A stretch of 64,000 bases of DNA from Arthrobacter sp. zg-Y238 (lineage in GTDB: Bacteria; Actinomycetota; Actinomycetes; Actinomycetales; Micrococcaceae): the NCBI RefSeq assembly GCF_024385525.1, contig NZ_JANFLU010000004.1:62001-126000 (forward strand). The letters run 5' to 3'. The notes under the pieces were generated by a model. The model saw nothing but the letters and a program-made list of their open reading frames with translations. It made no database searches and was not told the origin of the DNA. The position numbers were made by a program, and so were the translations under genes. Positions 8,630 to 16,999 of the stretch are shown here, in pieces (within the stretch, counting starts at the first letter, position 1; each line of letters starts with the position of its first letter).

Positions 8630-9265
8630 TTGAAGAACCGCACACGCCCTGCTGAGCCGGAAGCCCTCGGGCGCCGCTCCTTCCTTCGGCTCGGTGCCGG
8701 GCTGGCCCTCGCCGTCCCCTTTGCCGCAGCTGCCGCCGGCTGTTCCACGGATGATCCCCTGGCCGAGCAGGCCAACGCAGGAGACAACAAGAACTACATT
8801 GCCGGCGACGGCTCCGTCACTGAGTACGACGCCGCCGACCGCGGCGAAGCGGTGCAGCTCACTGGAACCCTGTTTGACGGCACAGAGGTATCCTCCGCTG
8901 ACTGGGCGGGCGACGTCGTCGTGCTCAACTTCTGGTACGCCGCCTGCGCTCCGTGCCGGAAGGAAGCCCCGGACCTGGTGGAGCTGCACAATGAGTTCGC
9001 AGGTGCCGGTGCCCGCTTCTACGGCGTGAACATCCGGGACGAGAAGGCCACCGCGGAAGCGTTTGAGCGCAACTTCAACATTCCCTACCCCAGCTTCAGG
9101 GACAAGGACGGCGGCGTGCTGCTGGCCATGACCAACTTCGTTCCACCGTCTGCCGTGCCCACCACGCTGGTGCTGGACCGGCAGGGCCGCGTGGCCGCCC
9201 GCATCCTCGGACTGGCCGACAAGGGCACCCTGAAGGCCCTGATCAGCGACTCGCTGGCAGCGTAG
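8630..9265 (+). CDS. TlpA/ResA-type thiol-disulfide lipoprotein
   Basis: Membrane-anchored thioredoxin-fold protein that reduces the CXXCH cysteines of apocytochrome c. From a TTG start at 8630 the 211-residue product has a twin-arginine signal (Arg15-Arg16, RRSFLRLG), a lipobox ending AAAAGC with Cys38 as lipid anchor, and the redox pair Cys106-Ala-Pro-Cys109 (WYAACAPCRKEAP). Export through Tat rather than Sec suggests folding before export. A GTG at 8594 in the same frame is an alternative start. It is followed after 5 bp by ccdA, its electron donor. Confidence 0.92.
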   Translation: MKNRTRPAEPEALGRRSFLRLGAGLALAVPFAAAAAGCSTDDPLAEQANAGDNKNYIAGDGSVTEYDAADRGEAVQLTGTLFDGTEVSSADWAGDVVVLNFWYAACAPCRKEAPDLVELHNEFAGAGARFYGVNIRDEKATAEAFERNFNIPYPSFRDKDGGVLLAMTNFVPPSAVPTTLVLDRQGRVAARILGLADKGTLKALISDSLAA

Positions 9266-9270
9266 GGACA

Positions 9271-10068
9271 GTGTCCTTCCTTCCCGCCGTCGTGGCCCCG
9301 GTGGCCGAGTCCACCGCCAATACCTTTGCCGACACCGTACTGAACGGCTCCGTACTGCTGGCCATCCCCGTGGCTGCCCTCGCCGGCCTCGTATCCTTCC
9401 TTTCCCCATGCGTGCTGCCCCTGGTTCCGGGCTACCTCGGTTATGTCACGGGGTTGACCGGCGTTGACCTGCAGAAGCAGCGGCGGGGCCGGATGTTCGC
9501 CGGGATCGGATTGTTCGTGCTCGGTTTCTCCGTGGTCTTCGTGGCCCTGGGCGCCGGAATCGGACAGTTGGGTGCGTGGCTGAAAGGCTCCGAACAGGCC
9601 TGGATCTCGCAGGTCCTCGGCCTCGTCGTGATTCTGCTGGGCATTGTTTTCATGGGCGGCATGAGCTGGTTCCAGCGCGACCGCAAGATCGAAGCCAAGC
9701 CTCCCGCCGGACTCTGGGGAGCTCCGGTGCTCGGCATCACCTTCGGCCTGGGCTGGGCGCCGTGCATCGGTCCCACGCTTTCAGCGGTCCAGCTGCTTTC
9801 CTTCTCCGGCAGCGACGCCAGCGCCGCAAAGGGAGCGCTGCTGACCTTTGTGTACTGCCTCGGGCTGGGGCTGCCGTTCCTGCTCATCGCCGTCGGGTTC
9901 CGCCGCGGAATGGGTGCCCTTGGCATCTTCCGCCGCCACAGGCTGGCCCTGCAGCGTTTCGGCGGCGGCATGCTGATTGCCCTGGGCCTGCTGATGGTCA
10001 GCGGAGTCTGGAACCTGTGGATCAACCAGCTCCAAGGTTGGTTGGGTAACGTGACCCTGCCGATCTGA
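9271..10068 (+). CDS. ccdA: Cytochrome c biogenesis protein CcdA
   Basis: A six-helix membrane protein of 265 residues that carries reducing equivalents from cytoplasmic thioredoxin to the extracytoplasmic TlpA/ResA protein. The two reactive cysteines are in SFLSPCVLPLVPGYLGYVTG and GWAPCIGPTLSAV, the duplicated CcdA/DsbD pattern. It starts with GTG five bases after the TlpA stop, in the same operon. The last helix ends at the C-terminus with no extra domain. Confidence 0.95.
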   Translation: MSFLPAVVAPVAESTANTFADTVLNGSVLLAIPVAALAGLVSFLSPCVLPLVPGYLGYVTGLTGVDLQKQRRGRMFAGIGLFVLGFSVVFVALGAGIGQLGAWLKGSEQAWISQVLGLVVILLGIVFMGGMSWFQRDRKIEAKPPAGLWGAPVLGITFGLGWAPCIGPTLSAVQLLSFSGSDASAAKGALLTFVYCLGLGLPFLLIAVGFRRGMGALGIFRRHRLALQRFGGGMLIALGLLMVSGVWNLWINQLQGWLGNVTLPI

Positions 10069-10113
10069 TGCCAAACCAACGAATTCTGAGAACAGACGAC
10101 CAATGAGAACACC

Positions 10114-11856
10114 TTGACCCCGGGACCGGATGACGTGACAGACAAAGCAACAACGCCCCGCCCGTCCAAGCCCCGCCCCGACAAGGGACGCCGGGACGAC
10201 GTCGCGCTGCCCGCCCTCGGGCTGCTCGGCACGCTGCGCTGGGCCTGGAACCAGCTGACCAGCATGAAGACGGCGCTGTTCCTGCTGCTGCTGCTCGCCG
10301 TCGCCGCCGTGCCCGGTTCACTGTTTCCGCAGCGCCCCGCCGATCCCTCGGTGGTCACGCAGTACATCAAGGACAATCCCGAAACCGGGCCCTGGCTGGA
10401 CCGCTTCCAGCTTTTCGACGTGTATTCCTCCGTCTGGTTCTCGGCGATCTACCTGCTGCTGTTCATCTCGCTGATCGGCTGCGTGATTCCCCGGGCCAAG
10501 GCCCACTTCAAGGCCATGCGCTCCAAGCCCCCGCGCACGCCGAGCCGGCTTTCCCGGATGCCCGAGTACGGCACGCTCACCGTGCCGGCATCCATGTCGC
10601 TTTCCCCCGCCGAAACCGTGCGGGACGCCGCAAAGATCCTGCGCCGCCGCGGCTACCGCGTAGACATCCGGGATGAGGGCACCGACCGGCCCTCCGTCGG
10701 AGCCGAGCGCGGATTCGCCAAGGAAGTGGGCAACCTGGTCTTCCACACCAGCCTGATCGGCGTCCTGGCCTGCGTGGCTTTGGGCGGGTTGTTTGGCTAC
10801 AGCGGGCAGAAGATCGTGGTGGAGGGCGAGTCCTTCGTCAACACCCTGGTCAGCTACGACACCTTCACGCCCGGCTCCAACTTCACCGAAGACCAGCTGA
10901 GCCCGTACTCGCTGACGCTGGACGACTTCGAGATCGAATTCGACCGTGAATCCGAGACCCACTACGGACAGCCCCTGGACTTCACCGCCAACGTGACGGT
11001 GAAGGCAGACCCCGAGGCCGAGGCCGAGGAACAGGTGCTGAAGGTCAACTCGCCCCTGACGCTGGGCGGCACCCGGGTGTACCTGGTGGGCAACGGCTAC
11101 GCCCCGGTAGTGACGGTGCGCGACGGCGAGGGCAATGTGGCGCTGGAAGGCCCGGTTGTCGCGGTGCCCACGGATGCCATGTACACCTCCCTTGCCGTGA
11201 TCAAGGCCCCGGACGCCAAGCCTGACCAGCTGGGCTTCGTCGGGTTCTTCCTGCCCACCGCCATGATCGACGACGCCGGTGTCAGCTACTCCGGTGACCC
11301 CGATCCGATCAACCCCCAGCTGAACCTCAACTCCTACTACGGGGACCTGGGACTGGACGAAGGCGTGCCCTCCAATGTCTACGTGCTGGAAACCGAAGAC
11401 CTGACCCCGCTGAACAACCGCGACCTCGACGCCGGCGGCATCGTGCTGGGTGCCAACCAGACCTACGAGCTCCCCGACGGCAAGGGGTCCATCACCTTCA
11501 GCGACCTCAAGCGGTACGCGGCGCTGGACATCCACTACGATCCGGGAAAGACCGGTGTCCTCGTGTTCGCCGTGCTCTCCCTGTCGGGTCTGGCTGCCTC
11601 GCTGTTCCTGGCACGCCGGCGGGTGTGGGTCCGGGCAGGCCAGCATCCCGACGGACGGGTCATGGTCGAATACGGGCTGCTGGCCCGGGGCGAAGATCCC
11701 CGGCTGACCAGTGAAGCAGCTGCGCTCCGCAGCCTGTTCGCTGAGAAGTGGTTGGCACAGCAGGACGCAGAAGGAAAGAATGTTGGACGGGCCACCGTCT
11801 CTGCAAACGCAACGGCGGACAGCAATGCCGCAGAAGAATCAGGTAAGGACCAGTAA
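10114..11856 (+). CDS. resB: Cytochrome c biogenesis protein ResB (Ccs1)
   Basis: One half of the system II heme-delivery and ligation complex. The 580-residue protein has an N-terminal cytoplasmic tail, a helix at SMKTALFLLLLLAVAAVPGS, two further helices, a large extracytoplasmic domain (about 230-470) and a last helix before a polar C-terminus. SMKTALFLL and the PGSLFPQ segment are typical of ResB. The start is TTG at 10114 (GTG at 10135 is possible). Its TAA overlaps the ATG of the CcsA gene by one base, so the partners are translated together. Confidence 0.93.
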   Translation: MTPGPDDVTDKATTPRPSKPRPDKGRRDDVALPALGLLGTLRWAWNQLTSMKTALFLLLLLAVAAVPGSLFPQRPADPSVVTQYIKDNPETGPWLDRFQLFDVYSSVWFSAIYLLLFISLIGCVIPRAKAHFKAMRSKPPRTPSRLSRMPEYGTLTVPASMSLSPAETVRDAAKILRRRGYRVDIRDEGTDRPSVGAERGFAKEVGNLVFHTSLIGVLACVALGGLFGYSGQKIVVEGESFVNTLVSYDTFTPGSNFTEDQLSPYSLTLDDFEIEFDRESETHYGQPLDFTANVTVKADPEAEAEEQVLKVNSPLTLGGTRVYLVGNGYAPVVTVRDGEGNVALEGPVVAVPTDAMYTSLAVIKAPDAKPDQLGFVGFFLPTAMIDDAGVSYSGDPDPINPQLNLNSYYGDLGLDEGVPSNVYVLETEDLTPLNNRDLDAGGIVLGANQTYELPDGKGSITFSDLKRYAALDIHYDPGKTGVLVFAVLSLSGLAASLFLARRRVWVRAGQHPDGRVMVEYGLLARGEDPRLTSEAAALRSLFAEKWLAQQDAEGKNVGRATVSANATADSNAAEESGKDQ

Positions 11857-12884
11857 TGCCCTCCATCGATTACACCCTCGCCCTATACAGCGAGCGCTTT
11901 ATGCTGCTGGCGGCATTCGCCTACACGGTCGCCTTCCTGGCGTTCGCGTGGGACCTGGCGAAAAGCAGCAAGACCATCCGGGCGGTGGAGAGCCGGCTGG
12001 AACAGAAAACCGCCGTGCGTGAAACCGTTCCAGCCGGCTCCGGCAACGGCTCCGCCCGGGACTGGGATGTCGACGGCAGCCGCGAGGCGCAGACCGCCGA
12101 CAGTGCCATGGGCTACACCGGTCCGCGGCGCAACGCAGCACGGGTAGGCGTGGCCCTGACCGTGCTGGCCGCAGCCGTCCACGCGGCCGGCGTCGTCACC
12201 CGCGGCATGGCCGCGCACCGGGTGCCCTGGGGCAACATGTACGAGTTCTGCACCACGGGCGCCCTGGTCGTGGCCGTGGTGTTCCTGCTGGTGCTGACCC
12301 GCCGGGACCTGCGCTTCCTCGGCACCGTGGTGGTGGGCCTGGTGCTCGTCATGATGATGGCTGCCACCATCGGATTCCCGACGCCGGTGGCACACCTGGT
12401 TCCCGCGCTGCAGAGCTACTGGCTGATCATCCACGTTTCGGTTGCCGTGATCGCCTCGGCACTGTTCACGCTGACGTTCGCCATGTCCGTCCTGCAGCTC
12501 CTGCAGGCGGACCGGGAAACCCGGATCCGGTCCGGACGCAAGGAACGGCTGCCGTTCATGCGCATCGTGCCTTCCGCGCAGAGCCTGGAAAACCTGTCCT
12601 ACCGCATCAACGCAGTGGCATTCGTGCTGTGGACCTTCACCCTCATGGCCGGCGCCATCTGGGCCGAACAAGCGTGGGGCCGGTACTGGGGCTGGGACAC
12701 CAAGGAAGTCTGGACCTTCGTGATCTGGGTGGTCTACGCCGGTTACCTGCATGCCCGTGCCACCCGCGGCTGGACCGGAACCCGTTCCGCCTGGCTGTCG
12801 ATTGTCGGCTACCTCTGCGTGGTCTTCAACTTCACGATCGTCAACATGTTCTTCTCCGGACTTCACAGCTACTCCGGGGTCTAG
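11856..12884 (+). CDS. ccsB: Heme-handling cytochrome c synthase subunit CcsA (CcsB/ResC)
   Basis: The catalytic partner of ResB, which presents heme and joins it to apocytochrome c outside the membrane. The 342-residue multi-helix protein has the family tryptophan-rich signature WGRYWGWDTKEVWTFVIWV near the C-terminus, and conserved histidines before and after it (VPALQSYWLIIHVSVA; LHARATRGW). It overlaps resB by one base (TAATG) and ends the operon at a strong terminator. Confidence 0.95.
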   Translation: MPSIDYTLALYSERFMLLAAFAYTVAFLAFAWDLAKSSKTIRAVESRLEQKTAVRETVPAGSGNGSARDWDVDGSREAQTADSAMGYTGPRRNAARVGVALTVLAAAVHAAGVVTRGMAAHRVPWGNMYEFCTTGALVVAVVFLLVLTRRDLRFLGTVVVGLVLVMMMAATIGFPTPVAHLVPALQSYWLIIHVSVAVIASALFTLTFAMSVLQLLQADRETRIRSGRKERLPFMRIVPSAQSLENLSYRINAVAFVLWTFTLMAGAIWAEQAWGRYWGWDTKEVWTFVIWVVYAGYLHARATRGWTGTRSAWLSIVGYLCVVFNFTIVNMFFSGLHSYSGV

Positions 12885-12958
12885 CTACTCCGGGGGTTAA
12901 CTACTCCGGAGCCTGGCTCCACCGGGCCCTGACGGCCCCGGCATGAAAGACACAGAAA

Positions 12959-12993
12959 GACCCGTTCCGGGAACATCCGGAACGGGTCTTTTT
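12959..12993 (+). terminator. Rho-independent terminator of the ccs operon
   Basis: A perfect 12-bp stem GACCCGTTCCGG / CCGGAACGGGTC with a six-base loop is followed by five T. It lies 75 bp after the CcsA stop. Confidence 0.95.
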
Positions 12994-13038
12994 CGATGCG
13001 GTGGTCAGCTAGCTGCGCAGTATTGCAAGAACCGTTTC

Positions 13039-13410
13039 TCAGGCGCCGGGCTTGCCGTCGTCGTTCTGTTTATTCCTGCCTTCTTCCTTGGCCCTCAGCT
13101 CGGCCTCCCGGGCCCGGAGCTCGGCTTCCTTCTGAGCCTGACGGCGCCGGACCTCGAGATTGCGCAAGAACTCGGGATCGTCGTCGGGCGCCGAGGGGCG
13201 CCGGGGCTCGCGCGGCCCGGGGCCTGCGGAGGGACGGCCGAACAGGAACCAGAGCACTGCGCCCAGGACCGGAATCAGGACGATGGTGAACATCCAGGAC
13301 ACCTTGGAAATGCTGCGCACCTCGTTTGCCCGGGACATGAGGCAGTCAATGGCGGCGTAAATGATCACGGCAGCGACGATGATGACGCCGAACAAGACAA
13401 GACGGGGCAT
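13039..13410 (-). CDS. PLDc_N-domain membrane protein
   Basis: A 123-residue protein with two membrane helices (LVLFGVIIVAAVIIYAAIDC and VSWMFTIVLIPVLGAVLWFL) ending in the W-F-x-F-G-R-P pattern of the cardiolipin-synthase N-terminal (PLDc_N) domain. No phospholipase HKD motif follows; instead there is a charged helical tail (REAELRAKEEGRNKQ). Stand-alone PLDc_N proteins are common next to the Ccs/men region in actinobacteria; their role is unknown. It is divergent from the DUF4229 gene, with 84 bp between them. Confidence 0.9.
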   Translation of the reverse strand: MPRLVLFGVIIVAAVIIYAAIDCLMSRANEVRSISKVSWMFTIVLIPVLGAVLWFLFGRPSAGPGPREPRRPSAPDDDPEFLRNLEVRRRQAQKEAELRAREAELRAKEEGRNKQNDDGKPGA

Positions 13411-13494
13411 ACGGCCATTGTAGTGGAGGGCACGGTCCGTGGCGCCGGGTGGACGGAAGGAACGCTAAGGACGCCGAGCGCCTAGAATGGAGGC

Positions 13495-13800
13495 GTGGCT
13501 TTCTGGAAATTTACTGCTCTCCGCCTGGGTTTGGTGGCCGTCTTCTTCGTAATCTGCATGGTGCTGCAACTCGGCCTCCTGCTCTCGGCACTTGCTGCCG
13601 CCGTGCTGGCCTGGTGCGTGACCTACCTGTTTGCCCGCGATATGCGGGACGAAGCGGCCCGCACCGTGCAGCGGCGCTTCACCGAGGAACGTGCGCCCAA
13701 GCGCAACCGCGGGGAACTGGATGATTCCGCGGCAGAGGACACCTTGGTAGCCGAGAACCCGGACGTGCAGATCGACAACGACCGCCGCCGCGACGCCTAG
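13495..13800 (+). CDS. DUF4229 family membrane protein
   Basis: A 101-residue protein with two adjacent membrane helices (about residues 9-48) and a charged C-terminal half, EEDTLVAENPDVQ-like, in the pattern of DUF4229. It starts with GTG after a GGAGGC ribosome site. It is conserved in this chromosomal neighbourhood in actinobacteria; function unknown. It converges on menA with 20 bp between the stops. Confidence 0.88.
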   Translation: MAFWKFTALRLGLVAVFFVICMVLQLGLLLSALAAAVLAWCVTYLFARDMRDEAARTVQRRFTEERAPKRNRGELDDSAAEDTLVAENPDVQIDNDRRRDA

Positions 13801-13820
13801 CCTGCCGCGACGCGGTAAGC

Positions 13821-14705
13821 CTAGGCCAGCAGGCGCGTGAGGACGAGCCCGGCGCCGTAGAGCACGCTGAAGCCGAGGTTGATCAGCCCGGTGTGTTTCA
13901 GGACCGGGATCAGGCTGGAACCCTTTTTTCCGGTGAGCATCAGCCCGCAGGGCAGGATGCACGCCGGAATGAGCAGCAGCACCAGCAGGATCCACGGGTA
14001 GCTGCCCGCGATGAAGAGCGGCAGCAGCAGGGCCAGGGCCAGCATCATCACGTAGCTGATCCGTGCCGCGCCGTCACCCAGCCGCACGGCGAGGGTCCGC
14101 TTGCCGGCCACCCGGTCCGTGGGGATGTCCCGGACGTTATTGGCCATCAGCAGGGCCATGGCGATCAGGCCGGTACCGATGGCGCCCAGCACCGCGGCGG
14201 TGTTGATTTCCAGTGCCTGCGTGTACGTGGTGCCGAGTGTGGCGACGAGCCCGAAGAACACAAAGACGAAGATATCTCCCAGCCCCCGGTAACCGTAGGG
14301 GTTCTTCCCGCCGGTGTACCCCCAGGCCGCGGCGACGCAGCCGATGCCCACGAGGATCAGGTACGGGGTGCCGGCCAGGACCACGAGGGCCACTCCCGCC
14401 AGCATGGCGGCGGCAAAGCACCCGAAGGCCGTGTACTTGACCTGCTTCGGGGACGCCAGCCGGGAACCGGTCAGCCGCAGCGGGCCCACCCGGTTGTCAT
14501 CCGTGCCGCGGATTCCGTCGGAATAGTCGTTCGCGTAGTTCACGCCCACCTGCAGCAGCACGGCGATCAGGGCGGCCAGGACGGCGCGGACGGGAGAGAA
14601 CCCCCCGAGGTCGTATGCGGCGGCGGATCCGATGATGACCGGCGCGATTGCCATCGGCAGCGTCCTGGGGCGGGCGCCTTCTAACCATTGGGCGGCTGTA
14701 GCCAC
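13821..14705 (-). CDS. menA: 1,4-dihydroxy-2-naphthoate polyprenyltransferase MenA
   Basis: Integral membrane UbiA-family prenyltransferase that attaches the isoprenoid tail to 1,4-dihydroxy-2-naphthoate, giving demethylmenaquinone. The first aspartate-rich motif is NYANDYSDGIRGTD (around residue 57) and the second is NNVRDIPTDRVAGKRTLAV (around 190). There are about nine predicted helices in 294 residues. It is the last gene of the menB-menE-menA run, 47 bp after menE. Confidence 0.96.
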   Translation of the reverse strand: MATAAQWLEGARPRTLPMAIAPVIIGSAAAYDLGGFSPVRAVLAALIAVLLQVGVNYANDYSDGIRGTDDNRVGPLRLTGSRLASPKQVKYTAFGCFAAAMLAGVALVVLAGTPYLILVGIGCVAAAWGYTGGKNPYGYRGLGDIFVFVFFGLVATLGTTYTQALEINTAAVLGAIGTGLIAMALLMANNVRDIPTDRVAGKRTLAVRLGDGAARISYVMMLALALLLPLFIAGSYPWILLVLLLIPACILPCGLMLTGKKGSSLIPVLKHTGLINLGFSVLYGAGLVLTRLLA

Positions 14706-14752
14706 GGTGTTTTTCCTTAGTTCTTGAGTTGAGACAGGTGCGTAAAGGCGGG

Positions 14753-15889
14753 TCAGTGCCGCGCGGCGGCCAGGAGCCGCAGCAGCGTCATCCGGTCCGC
14801 CTTGCCGTTGGGCAGCAAGGGCAGGGATTCAAGCAGCAGGACCACCTTCGGGACCGCAGCGGCGCCCAGCCGGGAGCGGACGGCGTCGCGGACCAGTTCG
14901 GGGTCCACGCTGCCCACGACGGCGGCACCCACCCGGGAGCCCCATTCGGCGTCATCCAGGCCCAGCACAAAGGCCTGATCGACGCCGTCCACCGTCTCCA
15001 CGGCTTCGGCCACGGCCTGCGCGGAGATCTTGATCCCGCCGCTGACAATCACGTCGTCCAGCCGGCCCGAGACGGTGACCTTGCCGGCGTCGTCCACCGT
15101 GCCGGTGTCATCCGTGCGGAACCAGCGGCGTCCGGAGTTGAACCGGAAACGGTCCTCGGTCAGGTCCGGCCGGCCCATGTACCCGTCCGCAAGGACGTCA
15201 CCGGCAATCCACAGGCGCCCCTCCCACCGGATGACGTCGACGCCGGGCAGCGGCACGCCGTCGTAGACACAGCCGCCGCATGTCTCGCTCATGCCGTAGG
15301 TGGTCACCACGTTCAGCCCGTAGCCGCGGGCCTTTTCCAGCAGGGGAGCTCCGGCCGGTGCGCCGCCGAGCAGGATGGCGTTGAACCGGCGCAGCACGCG
15401 CAGGGTTTCCGGCGCTGGATCCTGCAGCAGACGGTGGAGCTGGGTGGGCACCAGCGAGGTGAAGCGGTTGCGGTCCGTCATGTCCTCCGCGGCCCGAGTG
15501 AACACCTCGGCGCTGAACGGCACGGACAGGTCCATGAAGACCGGCTGCGTCCCGGCGTACAGGGAGCGGACCAGGACCTGGATGCCGGCAATGTAGTTGA
15601 CCGGCAGGGCAGCCAGCCACTGGCCGTCCGCCTTCAGGGCCAGGGCGGTGGCCATCGAGGATGCAGCCAGCGCGTCCGTGCTGAGCATGGTCTGCTTCGG
15701 GGTGCCGGTGGAGCCGGAGGTGCTCACCACCAGGGCAATGTCGTCATTGGGCAGTTCACCGGTGAAGGCCTGGGCCGGGTCGGTGTGCGGGGCCACCGCG
15801 GGGCCCTCTCCGGCCAGCGCATCGGCCAGCGGGGAGAGCAGCATGCCGGCGTCGAAGCCGGGGGTGATCAGGACTGGGAGCAGTTCCAA
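14753..15889 (-). CDS. menE: o-Succinylbenzoate-CoA ligase MenE
   Basis: Adenylate-forming ligase that converts o-succinylbenzoate to its CoA ester. The phosphate loop is STSGSTGTPKQ, the acyl-adenylate motif TTYGMSETCGG, the hinge motif GRLDDVIVSGGIKI, and the C-terminal lysine motif LPNGKADR. The TTG start at 15889 gives 378 residues and places the gene eight bases after menB; the frame stays open to 15943, where it would overlap menB. A short N-terminus compared with E. coli MenE (about 450) is common in actinobacteria. Confidence 0.93.
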   Translation of the reverse strand: MELLPVLITPGFDAGMLLSPLADALAGEGPAVAPHTDPAQAFTGELPNDDIALVVSTSGSTGTPKQTMLSTDALAASSMATALALKADGQWLAALPVNYIAGIQVLVRSLYAGTQPVFMDLSVPFSAEVFTRAAEDMTDRNRFTSLVPTQLHRLLQDPAPETLRVLRRFNAILLGGAPAGAPLLEKARGYGLNVVTTYGMSETCGGCVYDGVPLPGVDVIRWEGRLWIAGDVLADGYMGRPDLTEDRFRFNSGRRWFRTDDTGTVDDAGKVTVSGRLDDVIVSGGIKISAQAVAEAVETVDGVDQAFVLGLDDAEWGSRVGAAVVGSVDPELVRDAVRSRLGAAAVPKVVLLLESLPLLPNGKADRMTLLRLLAAARH

Positions 15890-15896
15890 GGAGGTC

Positions 15897-16850
15897 CTAG
15901 AAGTAGTAGGGGAACGAGGACCAGTCCGGGTCACGTTTGGCAAGGAAGGCCTCCTTGCCCTCCACCGCCTCGTCCGTCATGTAGGCCAGCCGCGTCGCCT
16001 CGCCGGCAAAGACCTGCTGTCCGGCCAGGCCGTCGTCGGCCAGGTTGAAGGCGAACTTGAGCATCCGGATGGCCTGCGGGGACTGACGGGCAATGTCTGC
16101 GGCGTATTCCAGGGCGACCTTTTCCAGGTCTTCGTGGTCCACGGCTTCGTTGACCGCACCCATGGCGACCATGTCCTCGGCGGAGTACTCCCGGGCCAGG
16201 AAGAAGATCTCGCGGGCCTTTTTCTGGCCGATCTGCCGGGCCAGCAGAGCCGAGCCGTAGCCGGCGTCGAAGCTGCCCACGGTTGCATCGGTCTGCTTGA
16301 ACTTGCCGTGCTGGCGCGAGGCGATGGTCAGGTCCGAGACCACGTGCAGGCTGTGCCCGCCGCCCGCGGCCCAGCCGTTGACGACACTGATAACCACCTT
16401 GGGCATGGTGCGCATCAGGCGCTGCACTTCCAGGATGTGCAGCCGGCCGGCGCGTGCCGGGTCGATGGTTTCCTTGGTCTCCCCCTCGGCGTACCGGTAG
16501 CCGTCGCGGCCGCGGATCCGCTGGTCCCCGCCGGAGCAGAACGAGTGCCCGCCGTCCTTGGGGGAGGGGCCGTTCCCGGTGAGCAGGACGGTTGCAACGT
16601 CGGGTGTCATCCGGGCATGGTCCATGGCCCGGTACAGTTCGTCAACGGTACCGGGGCGGAAGGCGTTGCGGACCTCCGGCCGGTTGAAGGCAATGCGCAC
16701 GGTCGGCAGGTCCCGCACGACTGCGCCGTCGGCGTCGCGCTCCACCTGGCGGTGGTACGTCATGTCCTGCAGGTCCTCGAACCCGGAAACGAGACGCCAC
16801 TGCTGCGGGTCGAAGATATCGGACACCTGTGCTGGAAGTTCTGTGCTCAC
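15897..16850 (-). CDS. menB: 1,4-dihydroxy-2-naphthoyl-CoA synthase MenB
   Basis: Crotonase-fold enzyme that closes the second ring of the menaquinone head group. The oxyanion-hole and active-site segments are SFCSGGDQRIRGRDGYRY, VVISVVNGWAAGGGHSLHVV and QTDATVGSFDAGYGSALLAR. The C-terminus FPYYF and the 317-residue length match mycobacterial MenB. It is the first gene of the menBEA run and divergent from narG, with about 150 bp between them. Confidence 0.96.
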   Translation of the reverse strand: MSTELPAQVSDIFDPQQWRLVSGFEDLQDMTYHRQVERDADGAVVRDLPTVRIAFNRPEVRNAFRPGTVDELYRAMDHARMTPDVATVLLTGNGPSPKDGGHSFCSGGDQRIRGRDGYRYAEGETKETIDPARAGRLHILEVQRLMRTMPKVVISVVNGWAAGGGHSLHVVSDLTIASRQHGKFKQTDATVGSFDAGYGSALLARQIGQKKAREIFFLAREYSAEDMVAMGAVNEAVDHEDLEKVALEYAADIARQSPQAIRMLKFAFNLADDGLAGQQVFAGEATRLAYMTDEAVEGKEAFLAKRDPDWSSFPYYF

Positions 16851-16999
16851 AAACCGAGTTTATCGCCCGTGGGCAAAACCGCCGGACGGTGGGCCTTCGG
16901 TGCGGTAAGCCGCTGCCCGTGCGCCGGTGTTCCCCGCTCCGGAGGCAGTTCTCCGCTTACCCCTGTCGGGTCCGGGCGCCCTGCCCCAAGCTTGGATGT

